Below, piece after piece: positions 45,372-53,959 of a stretch of 64,000 nt of DNA. This DNA comes from Flavobacterium psychrolimnae (GTDB lineage Bacteria > Bacteroidota > Bacteroidia > Flavobacteriales > Flavobacteriaceae), in the NCBI RefSeq assembly GCF_003312425.1, contig NZ_QNUX01000007.1:62001-126000 (forward strand). The letters run 5' to 3'. Numbering within the stretch: position 1 is the stretch's first letter; the number at the start of each line of letters is the position of its first letter. Under the pieces are notes generated by a model that did not search any database, was not told where the DNA came from, and was given only the letters and a program-made list of their open reading frames with translations. The translations under genes and the position numbers were made by a program.

Positions 45372-46082
45372 ATGAAAAAATCAATTATTGCATTCGTTAC
45401 ACTTATCCTTATAGCCTCTTGTAACAAGAATGAATCTAAAGGCAATGTTCACATTACCGGAAATATTAAAGGATTAAAAAAAGGAACTCTTTACATCCAA
45501 AGAGTTGTTGACACAAGTTTGGTAGCCATTGACACCATAAATATTGATGGAAGCGCTGCTTTCGAAAGCAATCTTAACCTACAATCTCCAGAAATGCTTT
45601 ATTTGTTCTTAGACCGAGGCGTGAGTAATTCTTTAGACAATAATATCCCATTCTTTGCTGAACCGGGCAACATCAAAATTGAAACTAGTTTAGACCGTTA
45701 TTTGTCTGATGCAAAAATCACAGGATCAAAAAATCAGGAGATATTCGAAGAATATAAAAAAATAAATACTCGTTTCACTGATGAAAATCTTTCGCTGATT
45801 GAGAAAAAATTCAATGCCATCAAAAACCAAAACACAAAAGCTATAGATAGTCTGGCTGCAAAACAGGATTCTAATATCAAAAGAAAGTATTTATTCGCTA
45901 CCAATTTTGCCTTAAACAATAGAGATTACGAAGTATCGCCTTTTATTGCACTATCTGAGATTTACGATATCAACGTAAAATATTTAGATACCATTCAGAA
46001 ATCAATGTCTGCAAAAGTTGCAAAATCTCTTTACGGAAAAAAACTAACGGAATATATTGCAACTATCAAAAAACAGCAGTAA
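45372..46082 (+). CDS. DUF4369 lipoprotein
   Basis: 236 residues; lipobox IASCNKN (Cys17). Residues about 27-125 match DUF4369 (GNIKGLKKGTLYIQRVVD, VAIDTINIDGSAAFE, FFAEPGNIKIET), a beta-domain often placed before thioredoxin-like domains. Here the thioredoxin part is absent and replaced by a helical, Lys-rich tail ending IATIKKQQ. Thus it may be a stand-alone relative or a naturally shortened one. Function unknown. Confidence 0.83.
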   Translation: MKKSIIAFVTLILIASCNKNESKGNVHITGNIKGLKKGTLYIQRVVDTSLVAIDTINIDGSAAFESNLNLQSPEMLYLFLDRGVSNSLDNNIPFFAEPGNIKIETSLDRYLSDAKITGSKNQEIFEEYKKINTRFTDENLSLIEKKFNAIKNQNTKAIDSLAAKQDSNIKRKYLFATNFALNNRDYEVSPFIALSEIYDINVKYLDTIQKSMSAKVAKSLYGKKLTEYIATIKKQQ

Positions 46083-46160
46083 TTATTTTATGAGAAAGCG
46101 AAAGTTTTAAAAACACAAAGTTTTTCTCTAAATCTTACACCAATTTAAAACTAAAATTAA

Positions 46161-46189
46161 AAAACCATCTTGCTCGGCAAGATGGTTTT
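46161..46189. terminator. Bidirectional terminator
   Basis: AAAACCATCTTGC/GCAAGATGGTTTT with a TCG loop between converging genes. Confidence 0.9.
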
Positions 46190-46265
46190 TTGCATTTATG
46201 ATTAGGAAGTAGATTCAAATTCAGTATAAAATTCAAACAAACGTGTTTTAGAACCTACTAAGAGA

Positions 46266-46730
46266 TTAAACAGTACTGGAAGCAATTCCTGCAACAATCA
46301 TTCCTACAAACATTAAAAGATAAAGAGAGAAAACGACCAAAGTCATGATTCCAATGTATTTGTAATGTGATTTTAGATATTCTAAGGAAGTTGTCAAAGT
46401 TTCGGAATCATTGTTTTTGAAGGCCGCTTTTGCATTTGACGCAAATTTATTTAAGTAGTACACCGGAAAGAAATAAAGCAACGCAATTAAAAAGTATACC
46501 ACAGCCATCATAATCCCGAAAGAAGAGCCCATAGCGCCCATAGCAGGATTCATCTTGCCCATAGCGGAGAATAATGTCCCGGCGAATAAAGCAGCAAAAA
46601 TAATAAAGCCAATTCCTATGTAGCCAAGGATAGATAAAAAATACGCCCACTTTGCCGTTTCTTTTAAAAAGTCTTTTGCTGACTCATTAAGTTTCATCTC
46701 GAAACTTTCAATAACTGAATGCTCTTCCAT
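46266..46730 (-). CDS. DUF5362-like membrane protein
   Basis: 154 residues, an acidic N-terminus (MEEHSVIESFEMKLNESAK) and four helices (about 28-55, 72-92 and 120-150 with a kink). Met/Gly-rich loop SAMGKMNPAMGAMGSS between helices one and two. The look fits DUF5362. Function unknown. A -7 box lies 26 bases upstream. Confidence 0.72.
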   Translation of the reverse strand: MEEHSVIESFEMKLNESAKDFLKETAKWAYFLSILGYIGIGFIIFAALFAGTLFSAMGKMNPAMGAMGSSFGIMMAVVYFLIALLYFFPVYYLNKFASNAKAAFKNNDSETLTTSLEYLKSHYKYIGIMTLVVFSLYLLMFVGMIVAGIASSTV

Positions 46731-46755
46731 AATGTATTGGTTTTAGGTTAGATTT

Positions 46756-46763
46756 CAAATTTA
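46756..46763 (-). promoter_or_regulatory. -7 box TAAATTTG of the DUF5362-like gene
   Basis: Minus strand; implies a leader of about 18 bases. Confidence 0.42.
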
Positions 46764-46822
46764 ACAAAAAAATTAGCACATTACATAAAAATACAATTAA
46801 ATTGTTATTTTGTCTAAAACAA

Positions 46823-46852
46823 AAAACCACCTAACAAAAGTTAGATGGTTTT
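46823..46852 (-). terminator. Terminator after tRNA-Thr
   Basis: On the minus strand AAAACCATCTAAC/GTTAGGTGGTTTT (one G-U pair) begins seven bases after the tRNA and ends in a T-run. Confidence 0.82.
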
Positions 46853-46858
46853 ATTAAG

Positions 46859-46932
46859 AGCCGGCGGAGGGACTCGAACCCACGACCTGCTGATTACAAA
46901 TCAGCTGCTCTAGCCAACTGAGCTACGCTGGC
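46859..46932 (-). tRNA. tRNA-Thr(TGT)
   Basis: The minus strand folds as a cloverleaf: acceptor GCCAGCG/CGCCGGC, D-stem GCTC/GAGC, anticodon stem GCTGA/TCAGC with loop TTTGTAA (anticodon TGT, reading ACA), T-loop TTCGAGT. Discriminator T; CCA is not encoded. Two stem positions do not pair: A4-C69 in the acceptor and T50-T64 in the T-stem. Confidence 0.93.
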
Positions 46933-47010
46933 GACTCATTACGGGTGCAAATATAAGACTGAATTTCTTTTTTCCAAAACAAATTCAAACTTTTTTTGCG
47001 TTTTTTTTGA

Positions 47011-47277
47011 CTACAATTCGTTGATTTTAGCAATCAATTGATTAGCAGTTTGTTCCAATTCAACGTTGATTTGTTTGAAGTGCGCTTTTTTATCTTCTAC
47101 CTTTTTTGCGTTCACTTTTGTGATCAAAGCGTCAAAAGCAGCGATAGCTTCGTCGATTAAAGCATTAGTTTCTGTTGTTGGTTTTCCTGTAGTAGAAATT
47201 TCGAACAAGTAAACTGCTTCAATAATATCTCCTAAAACGTAGTTGATGTCTTTTTTTAAATTCTTAACGTTTGCCAT
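47011..47277 (-). CDS. Conserved 88-residue helical hypothetical protein
   Basis: No signal or membrane segment. The sequence (ANVKNLKKDINYVLGDIIEA, then ALIDEAIAAFDALITKVNA and KAHFKQINVELEQTANQLI) predicts three amphipathic helices. I recall near-identical small proteins throughout Flavobacterium, without function. A -7 box lies 39 bases before the ATG. Confidence 0.72.
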   Translation of the reverse strand: MANVKNLKKDINYVLGDIIEAVYLFEISTTGKPTTETNALIDEAIAAFDALITKVNAKKVEDKKAHFKQINVELEQTANQLIAKINEL

Positions 47278-47315
47278 TTTTATTTTTTTAAAATTTGAAT
47301 TTTAATTTGCGTCTG

Positions 47316-47323
47316 CAAAAGTA
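47316..47323 (-). promoter_or_regulatory. -7 box TACTTTTG of the 88-residue gene
   Basis: Minus strand, leader about 32 bases. Confidence 0.42.
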
Positions 47324-47345
47324 CACATAATCTTTCTATTACCGA

Positions 47346-48308
47346 CTATGAAATGTAAATTTCTAAAATCGATGCTTTTCCATTGAGAATGAATGCATTC
47401 ATTGCCGCAGGAATCAAAACAGTTTCTCCTTTTGTATATTGTATTTTTGAGTGGTTGTATTCTATTTCAAAGGATCCCTCAACACACATATAAACCGTAA
47501 AACTTTCTCCAGATTTAGAAACTGAAATTGCTCCGTCTAAAGGAATAAAATTAGTGGTAAAATAAGGACAATCAACCACTGTATTGGACTGATTGCTATT
47601 AGTGGTATATAATTTTTTAGTTTCTACCTTATTGTAATTGATTGCCTCCAAAGCCAAATCAACATGCAATTCTCTGGTATTCCCATTCGCATCTAATCTG
47701 TCAAAATCATACAATCGATAGGTAATATCTGAAGTCTGTTGAATCTCAGCTACGACAAGCCCTGCACCAATGGCGTGAACCGTACCAGTTTCTAAAAAGA
47801 AAACATCTCGTGATTTTACTTTTACATCATCCAGTATAGAAAGTAAGGTTTTATTTTCCAGATTTTCTAAATATTCCTCAGCATTTGAATTTTCTTTGAA
47901 ACCTACAATGATACGAGCATTATCATCTGCTTGCATGATGTACCACATTTCGGTTTTTCCAAAAGAATTATGGCGTTTTTTTGCCAATTCATCATTAGGA
48001 TGAACTTGTATGGACAAATCCTCGCGTGCATCTAAATATTTGAAAAGTAGCGGAAATTGTTTTCCAAAACGAATATGAACAGCAGTTCCTAAAATTTCAT
48101 TAGGGAACGAATTGATTAATTCAGTCAATGATTTCCCCTTCAATTCTCCGTTTGCAACAATACTTACGTCGCCTTCCACGGTAGACAGCTCCCAGCTTTC
48201 TCCTGTGATATTTGAAGTAATTGGTTTATGAAGTAGCGTTTTTAGTTTTTCGCCACCCCATATTCTTTCTTTTAAAATGGGCTCAAATTGTAAAGGATAA
48301 AGTTTCAT
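47346..48308 (-). CDS. manA: Class I mannose-6-phosphate isomerase
   Basis: Zinc enzyme interconverting mannose-6-phosphate and fructose-6-phosphate. 320 residues, the short bacterial form. ERIWGGEKL at the start; metal ligands in LSIQVHPND and KTEMWYIM; GTVHAIGAGLVVAEIQQTSD is the active-site signature; a C-terminal cupin strand follows. Feeds GDP-mannose and related sugar nucleotides for surface polysaccharides. A single gene with a -7 box 22 bases upstream. Confidence 0.95.
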   Translation of the reverse strand: MKLYPLQFEPILKERIWGGEKLKTLLHKPITSNITGESWELSTVEGDVSIVANGELKGKSLTELINSFPNEILGTAVHIRFGKQFPLLFKYLDAREDLSIQVHPNDELAKKRHNSFGKTEMWYIMQADDNARIIVGFKENSNAEEYLENLENKTLLSILDDVKVKSRDVFFLETGTVHAIGAGLVVAEIQQTSDITYRLYDFDRLDANGNTRELHVDLALEAINYNKVETKKLYTTNSNQSNTVVDCPYFTTNFIPLDGAISVSKSGESFTVYMCVEGSFEIEYNHSKIQYTKGETVLIPAAMNAFILNGKASILEIYIS

Positions 48309-48329
48309 TCAAATGTTTTTTTCGAAGTC

Positions 48330-48337
48330 CAAATGTA
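48330..48337 (-). promoter_or_regulatory. -7 box TACATTTG of manA
   Basis: Minus strand, leader about 15 bases. Confidence 0.45.
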
Positions 48338-48460
48338 TAAAAAATCCATATTGTTTCCGATGAAAATAGATTTCCATTTACAGAAACCAGTTAATAACCA
48401 AAAAACAAAGTATAAGTCGGCATCCTTCAGTAATGGATCCCAATAGCTTTCAGCAATAAA

Positions 48461-48916
48461 TTACACTAATTTTTTAATAGCCTCTAGCGCTTTGGGAATA
48501 TGTTTTGTAGCCAGCATACTGTCAAAAATCATTTGGACCACTCCATTTTTATCGGTTACATAGGTCACTCTTCCCGGAAGTAATCCGAACATTCCGGTGG
48601 GAACACCAAAAAGTTTTCTGATTTTTTTATCTGAATCCGACAAAAGGATAAAAGGAAGTTTAAATTGCTTAGCAAATTTTTGATGTGAGCCAACACTATC
48701 ACTGCTAATTCCGATTACTTCCGCACCAAGATCCTTAAAATCCTCGTACTGATCTCTAAAACTGCACGCTTGAGCCGTACAACCCGGCGTGTTGTCTTTT
48801 GGATAAAAATAAATAACAAGCGGTTTATGTCCCACTACAGTTGCACTATCAAAATCAGTTCCATTAGTATCTTTAGCTGTGAAATTGGGAATTGTATCCC
48901 CTACTTTTACTTCCAT
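48461..48916 (-). CDS. bcp: Thioredoxin-dependent peroxiredoxin Bcp
   Basis: 151 residues. Peroxidatic Cys46 and resolving Cys51 lie in YPKDNTPGCTAQACSFRD, five residues apart as in the PrxQ/Bcp class with an intramolecular disulfide. Reduces H2O2 and organic peroxides in the cytosol. Its start overlaps the queD stop by one base; it is the last gene of the idi-queD-bcp operon. Confidence 0.95.
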   Translation of the reverse strand: MEVKVGDTIPNFTAKDTNGTDFDSATVVGHKPLVIYFYPKDNTPGCTAQACSFRDQYEDFKDLGAEVIGISSDSVGSHQKFAKQFKLPFILLSDSDKKIRKLFGVPTGMFGLLPGRVTYVTDKNGVVQMIFDSMLATKHIPKALEAIKKLV

Positions 48917-49326
48917 TATTCTCCTCTGTAGGTTACAAAATTACGAGGCGTTTCATACAAAACCACTTCTAATTCAAATTCAGGCTTGATTCTTTTTCTA
49001 ATTTTATTCCAAATAACCACCACAATATTTTCGGCGGTTGGATTTAAATCCTGAAATTCTGGAACATCTAAATTCAGATTTTTATGATCAAACTGATTTT
49101 CGACATCTTCTTTAATAATATCACTCAAAAATTTCACATCCATTACATATCCTGTTTCAGGGTCAATTGCTCCGGTAACACTAACAATCAATTCGTAATT
49201 ATGCCCATGAAAATTAGGATTATTACACTTACCAAAAATCGCATCGTTTTGCTCAAACGACCAATCTTTTCTGTATAATCTGTGAGCCGCATTAAAATGG
49301 GCTTTCCGTGAAATGGTAACTTTCAT
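48916..49326 (-). CDS. queD: 6-carboxytetrahydropterin synthase QueD
   Basis: Second step of queuosine precursor synthesis, from dihydroneopterin triphosphate. 136 residues. Zinc ligands His15 (HFNAAHRL), His40 and His42 (NFHGHNYEL), catalytic Cys34 (FGKCNNPN), and the FDHKNLN and TAENIVVVIW motifs. The 6-pyruvoyl-tetrahydropterin synthase family includes other activities, so the queuosine role is probable, not certain. Middle gene of the operon, 12 bases after idi. Confidence 0.92.
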   Translation of the reverse strand: MKVTISRKAHFNAAHRLYRKDWSFEQNDAIFGKCNNPNFHGHNYELIVSVTGAIDPETGYVMDVKFLSDIIKEDVENQFDHKNLNLDVPEFQDLNPTAENIVVVIWNKIRKRIKPEFELEVVLYETPRNFVTYRGE

Positions 49327-49338
49327 AAAATTTATGAA

Positions 49339-49887
49339 TTATAGGTTATTTGGGGACAAAGGGCTTTTGTGTTCTTCCAGAAAATGATAAAATTCATCGA
49401 AAATTATTTTGAACCAAACGGTGTACAATGCAGGATGAAGCTCCATATCCATTTTCACATCCTCAATTTTCATCCATTTCCAATCTTCAACTTCCTCCGG
49501 ATTGATAACTGGCTCCTCATTATAATAGCCAATCATCACATGATCAAGTTCATGCTCTGTCAAACCATTATCAAAAGGGGCTTTGTAAATAAAATGGAAA
49601 AGTTCTTTCAGTTCGGTTTTAAAACCCATTTCTTCAAATAATCTTCGGCTTCCAGCCTGTACATTTGTCTCTCCCTCACGCTGATGACTGCAACACGTAT
49701 TGGTCCACAACAAAGGGGAATGGTATTTTTGATGTGCCCGTTGTTGCAACATGATTTCGTTTTTGCTGTTTAAAACAAAAACCGAAAAAGCACGATGCAG
49801 GACCGCTTTTTCATGTGCTTCAAGCTTAGGCATCAATCCTATTTGCTCATCCTTCTCGTTAACTAATATTACGTTTTCTTCTAACAT
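49339..49887 (-). CDS. idi: Isopentenyl-diphosphate delta-isomerase, type 1
   Basis: Converts IPP to DMAPP for isoprenoids (quinones, carotenoids, flexirubin-type pigments nearby in such species). 182 residues with a Nudix-like fold. The catalytic Cys66 lies in WTNTCCSHQREGE; GSRRLFEEMGF is the Nudix helix; TEHELDHVMIG carries the catalytic Glu. The first gene of a three-gene operon with a -7 box upstream. Confidence 0.95.
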   Translation of the reverse strand: MLEENVILVNEKDEQIGLMPKLEAHEKAVLHRAFSVFVLNSKNEIMLQQRAHQKYHSPLLWTNTCCSHQREGETNVQAGSRRLFEEMGFKTELKELFHFIYKAPFDNGLTEHELDHVMIGYYNEEPVINPEEVEDWKWMKIEDVKMDMELHPALYTVWFKIIFDEFYHFLEEHKSPLSPNNL

Positions 49888-49904
49888 ATCGATGTATTTC
49901 AGGT

Positions 49905-49912
49905 CAAAAATA
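49905..49912 (-). promoter_or_regulatory. -7 box TATTTTTG of the idi operon
   Basis: Minus strand, 18 bases before the idi ATG. The rest of the 288-base gap to msrB is AT-rich with nothing recognisable. Confidence 0.42.
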
Positions 49913-50148
49913 CAAAAAAAGAAATGGTAACTGAAGGGTTTTTGAAATTGTGAAAAGTTTAACGAGTGTTGAATATCCTAAAATTCTAATTTTATATTGT
50001 CAAAAATACACTGCTTATTTACAGATTATTATACTTTAAAATTTTAAAACTAAAAACAATAATTTTTCGTAAATAGAGAGAAGTCATAACGGAATAAAAA
50101 TAAAATTCAATTGCAAAGTAAGCGACATTTTAAAATTTAAAACTCTTT

Positions 50149-50156
50149 TACATTTG
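50149..50156 (+). promoter_or_regulatory. -7 box TACATTTG of the msrB-msrA operon
   Basis: 20 bases before the msrB ATG. Confidence 0.45.
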
Positions 50157-50175
50157 TAATTTAAATACAAAAAAA

Positions 50176-50736
50176 ATGAAAACAAGAAATCAGGTACTAA
50201 GCATGTTATTTTTAATCCCGCTGTTCATGTTCACAGCTTGTGCGCAAACCACAAAAAAACAAGGAAACACAAAAAAAACAGTCGCAATGGAAAATACTAT
50301 TAAAAAACCCGGAAATCCATACTATTCCAATACGGACACGACAAAACTCAACGTAAGTGATGCCGAGTGGAAAAAAGTATTGCCTGAAGATGTGTATGAA
50401 GTGACGCGTAATGCAGATACGGAAAGACCTTTTACAGGAAAATATTGGAATACTGATGACAAAGGAACCTATTATTGTGCCGCCTGTGGGAACAAACTAT
50501 TTCGTTCCGGTGCTAAATTTTCAAGCAATTGTGGCTGGCCAAGTTTCTTTGAACAAGATAATAAAAACAGTGTGGTTTATAAAACCGATAATTCTCTGGG
50601 TATGGAAAGAATCGAAGCACTTTGCGGAAGATGTGACGGTCACTTAGGGCATCTTTTTGATGACGGGCCGGAACCAACCGGAAAAAGATACTGTATGAAT
50701 TCTATCGCGCTTGACTTTATTCCTGACACCAAATAA
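50176..50736 (+). CDS. msrB: Peptide-methionine (R)-S-oxide reductase MsrB, lipoprotein form
   Basis: Reduces Met-R-sulfoxide in proteins. 186 residues; a lipoprotein signal with MFTACAQ (Cys22) puts it in the envelope. Catalytic Cys173 is in RYCMNSIALDF; zinc ligands are Cys101, Cys104 (YYCAACGN), Cys150 and Cys153 (CGRCDGHLGHLFDDGP). Cys119 may resolve the disulfide. The msrA start follows one base after the stop, so the two are co-translated. Confidence 0.94.
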   Translation: MKTRNQVLSMLFLIPLFMFTACAQTTKKQGNTKKTVAMENTIKKPGNPYYSNTDTTKLNVSDAEWKKVLPEDVYEVTRNADTERPFTGKYWNTDDKGTYYCAACGNKLFRSGAKFSSNCGWPSFFEQDNKNSVVYKTDNSLGMERIEALCGRCDGHLGHLFDDGPEPTGKRYCMNSIALDFIPDTK

Positions 50737-50737
50737 C

Positions 50738-51352
50738 ATGAAGAAACTACTTTTAGTGTGCCTTTTGGCAACAACTAGTTTGTTTGCCCAAAGTAAAGCA
50801 CCAAAGCAATCCAATCTTGAATCCATCACTTTAGCCGGCGGGTGTTACTGGTGTGTGGAAGCCGTTTATGAAAATTTAAACGGAGTACAATCAGCTATAT
50901 CAGGTTATGCAGGCGGTAAAAATGCGAATCCTACCTACGAAGATGTGTCTACGGGAAGGTCTGGTTATGCCGAAGTAGTGCAGATTACTTACGACAAAAA
51001 TGTAACGAATCTGGATGAAATTTTCAAAGTTTTTTTTACGGTTCATGATCCAACTACGCTAAACCGTCAAGGTGCCGATGTAGGTACACAATACCGTTCT
51101 GCCATTTTTTATAAAAATGAAATTCAAAAGAAAGCTGCACAAACAGTTATCAATGACCTTAAAAAAGCTAAAATTTATGATAGTCCAATAGTAACAACAA
51201 TAGAACCTCTGACCAAATTTTACAAAGCAGAATCCTATCATCAGAATTACTATGAAAATAACAAAACACAGCCTTATTGTCAGATGGTAATTCAACCCAA
51301 AATGGAAAAGTTTGAAAAACTATTTAAGAGCAAATTAAAGAAGCAAAAATAA
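50738..51352 (+). CDS. msrA: Peptide-methionine (S)-S-oxide reductase MsrA, exported
   Basis: Reduces Met-S-sulfoxide, completing the pair with MsrB. 204 residues from the ATG at 50738; an upstream in-frame start at 50711 inside msrB is less likely since the chosen one opens directly on a signal peptide (KKLLLVCLLATTSLFAQ). Catalytic Cys36 lies in AGGCYWCVEAVY with Cys39 next to it; GYAGGKNANPTYEDVSTG, HDPTTLNRQGADVGTQYRS and FYKAESYHQNY are the family blocks. Periplasmic. A terminator follows. Confidence 0.94.
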   Translation: MKKLLLVCLLATTSLFAQSKAPKQSNLESITLAGGCYWCVEAVYENLNGVQSAISGYAGGKNANPTYEDVSTGRSGYAEVVQITYDKNVTNLDEIFKVFFTVHDPTTLNRQGADVGTQYRSAIFYKNEIQKKAAQTVINDLKKAKIYDSPIVTTIEPLTKFYKAESYHQNYYENNKTQPYCQMVIQPKMEKFEKLFKSKLKKQK

Positions 51353-51364
51353 ATTCGTAAGCTG

Positions 51365-51398
51365 CCGTCTTGTTGTAACAAACAAGGCGGTTTTTTTT
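51365..51398 (+). terminator. Terminator after msrA
   Basis: CCGTCTTGTT/AACAAGGCGG (one G-U pair) and a T8 tail. Confidence 0.88.
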
Positions 51399-51466
51399 TA
51401 TATTCTACTCACAGAAAGATACTTTAGGCCACTATTTAAAATTCCCTCCAGGCAAAATAATTTTGC

Positions 51467-51474
51467 TATATTTG
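51467..51474 (+). promoter_or_regulatory. -7 box TATATTTG upstream of the M20 gene
   Basis: 88 bases before the ATG, implying a longer leader than its neighbours have. Confidence 0.4.
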
Positions 51475-51561
51475 TTTTCAACCAACTTTATTTAGTACCA
51501 AAACAGACTAAATTTCAATTAAATTAAAGCTGTTACCCAACCAAAATTTAAACCACAACTA

Positions 51562-52869
51562 ATGAAAAAAACTATTCTTTTTGCTGGCTTATTTACGTAT
51601 TCTATTTTTGCTGCAGCACAAAATTCCGATCTTAAAATTAAAGTGGCTCAAAAAGCAGCATCTTTAGAATCCAAAGTCAGCTCTTGGCGAAGAGATTTTC
51701 ACCAAAACCCCGAATTAGGCAATCGAGAATTCAAAACAGCCAAAAAAATAGCAGTGCATTTGCAATCGTTGGGTATAGAAGTACAAACTGGCGTAGCCAA
51801 AACGGGTGTTGTAGGTATTTTAAAAGGAGGAAAACCCGGTCCAGTAGTCGCTCTTCGAGCCGATATGGATGCATTACCCGTAACCGAAAGAGTAAATATT
51901 CCTTTTGCTTCCAAAGCAATGGGAGAATATAACGGTCAGCAAGTAGGCGTCATGCATGCATGCGGACACGATTCGCATATTGCCATGCTGATGGGAACAG
52001 CTGAAATCCTCGCTTCTATCAAAAGTGAATTAAAAGGAACAGTAAAATTCATTTTCCAACCTGCTGAAGAAGGGCCGCCCGAAGGTGAAGAAGGTGGAGC
52101 TGCACTAATGGTTAAAGAAGGTGTTCTTGAAAACCCAAAAGTTGATGTGATTTTTGGATTACACATTAGCGCTGATACTGAAATCGGCAAAATCAATTAC
52201 CGACCAAAAGGAGCCATGGCGTCATCGGACTGGTTCAAAATAAAAATAAAAGGAAAACAGTCCCACGGAGCCAGCCCATGGCAATCCGTAGATCCTATTG
52301 TTACCGCTTCCCAGATCATATTGGGTTTACAAACTATCGTGAGTCGCAATGTAGATCTCACGGAATCAGCAGCTGTGGTAAGTGTCGGGAAAATCACATC
52401 CGGTGTAAGAAGCAATATTATTCCGGAAGAACTTGAAATGGCAGGAACAATTCGGACTTTAGATAAAAAAGTACAGGAAATGATTCACAACCGAGTGAAA
52501 CAAATCACCACTAATATCGCAGAAAGCGCAGGAGCCGCCGCTGAAATCAGCATTACAAAACAAACATTGATAACCTACAATGACCCAACATTGACCGAGA
52601 AAATGGTACCAACACTGGAAGCTGTGGCTGGAAAAAGCAATGTGATACTAACTCCGGCAGCAACTGGAGCAGAAGATTTTTCGTACTATCAAGATAAAAT
52701 ACCCGGACTTTTCTTTTTCCTTGGCGGAATGCCGAAAGGCAAAAATCCTGCCGAAACAGCCTCACATCACACACCTGATTTTTATATTGACGAAGGTGGC
52801 TTTGTGTTAGGAATGAAAGCGATGTCCGAATTAACAATAGACTACATGGAAATGAATGCAAAAAAATAA
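51562..52869 (+). CDS. Exported M20 family amidohydrolase
   Basis: 435 residues; signal peptide 1-19 (FAAAQ). RRDFHQNPELGNREF, ALRADMDALPV, HACGHDSHIAMLMG and PAEEGPPEGEEGG give the M20D metal site, the dimerisation lid has GKQSHGASPW, and the last ligand is in ETASHHTPDFYID. This subfamily (hippurate hydrolase/IAA-amino acid hydrolase/N-acyl-amino acid deacylase) removes acyl groups from amino acids; the substrate here is unknown and would be periplasmic. Confidence 0.9.
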   Translation: MKKTILFAGLFTYSIFAAAQNSDLKIKVAQKAASLESKVSSWRRDFHQNPELGNREFKTAKKIAVHLQSLGIEVQTGVAKTGVVGILKGGKPGPVVALRADMDALPVTERVNIPFASKAMGEYNGQQVGVMHACGHDSHIAMLMGTAEILASIKSELKGTVKFIFQPAEEGPPEGEEGGAALMVKEGVLENPKVDVIFGLHISADTEIGKINYRPKGAMASSDWFKIKIKGKQSHGASPWQSVDPIVTASQIILGLQTIVSRNVDLTESAAVVSVGKITSGVRSNIIPEELEMAGTIRTLDKKVQEMIHNRVKQITTNIAESAGAAAEISITKQTLITYNDPTLTEKMVPTLEAVAGKSNVILTPAATGAEDFSYYQDKIPGLFFFLGGMPKGKNPAETASHHTPDFYIDEGGFVLGMKAMSELTIDYMEMNAKK

Positions 52870-52908
52870 AACCTTATAACTGAAAATTTTAAAAATTTAA
52901 AAAACAAC

Positions 52909-52935
52909 AACCGAAAAGAGATTTTCGGTTTTTTT
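52909..52935 (+). terminator. Terminator after the M20 gene
   Basis: AACCGAAAA/TTTTCGGTT with a GAGA tetraloop and T-run. Confidence 0.9.
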
Positions 52936-53106
52936 ACGCCTTTTAGTAAAATAAAAATAATAAGCGATTGATTTACAAAAACTTAAATAAATTTATCGCC
53001 ATATTATTGTAAATTTACTTCAATAGCTTGAACTGCTTTTATACAAAGGATTTTAAAAACCGCATAAGGAATTTATAGAAAATCAAATCAATTATTTGGC
53101 TGCGAA

Positions 53107-53892
53107 ATGAAAGAACTTGTTACATATTTTAAAACCAGAGAAAGTGCTTTGAACCTCATTTTGGAAAAAGCACCCGAATCATATTCTGTAGAAACTTTTC
53201 ATGAACTCCGCGTTGAAATCAAAAAATTGAAAGCATTATTTGAGTTAACTGCCTTTTGCAAAAAGAACTTTAAACCCAGAAAAACCTTTAAACCTTTCAG
53301 TGTTATTTTCAAACAAGCCGGTAAAGTAAGAGAACTTCAACTGCAACAAACCATTCTTGAGGAGCAGCCATATTTTAGTTTACTAAAAAAATATCCGAAT
53401 CAACTAAAAAAGCTTGAGATCAAAGAAATACAAAAATTTTTCTTGTTTACAAATAAAAGCTTGATCAAAAAGTTAAATGAAAAACACCTCATAATCATCG
53501 ATTTTCTTGCAAAAACAGGCAAAAAAAAAGTAAATCGCTACCGGAACAAAACGAGAAAAGAGATAAAAAAACAAATCTCTAAAGATGCTTTTAAAAAGAA
53601 TGAAATCCACAATTTTCGGAAACGATTAAAAGTGTACCAATACAATGAGAAAATATTCCCCGTTGCCCAATCAAGCAAACTGATTTCAACTCAAACGCTA
53701 TTATCGGATATGCTTGGAGAATGGCACGATTTCGAAGTTGCTATCCTACATTTAAAAAAAACAATCCCATCCTATAAGACAAATTCAAAAGAAAGAAAGC
53801 ATCTTAAAAATATCAAGGCGGTGTTAAGTTTAAAAAGAGAATTGTTATTTCATAAAATAAATGCAACTTTACCTTGCAAGACTTTTTTATAA
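53107..53892 (+). CDS. CHAD-domain protein
   Basis: 261 residues, very basic (Lys/Arg-rich) and helical. Two CHAD repeats: ETFHELRVEIKKLKALFEL with QAGKVRELQL, and EIHNFRKRLKVYQYNEKI with LGEWHDFEVAILHLKK. The basic histidine-containing helices bind polyphosphate in studied members. No adjacent polyphosphate kinase, CYTH domain or phosphatase gene. Monocistronic. Confidence 0.88.
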   Translation: MKELVTYFKTRESALNLILEKAPESYSVETFHELRVEIKKLKALFELTAFCKKNFKPRKTFKPFSVIFKQAGKVRELQLQQTILEEQPYFSLLKKYPNQLKKLEIKEIQKFFLFTNKSLIKKLNEKHLIIIDFLAKTGKKKVNRYRNKTRKEIKKQISKDAFKKNEIHNFRKRLKVYQYNEKIFPVAQSSKLISTQTLLSDMLGEWHDFEVAILHLKKTIPSYKTNSKERKHLKNIKAVLSLKRELLFHKINATLPCKTFL

Positions 53893-53959
53893 ATATTTTA
53901 AACAATTGAATGTTAATTAACTAAAGGAATAATATTCCTTCTTAAATATTTTGAACAGT

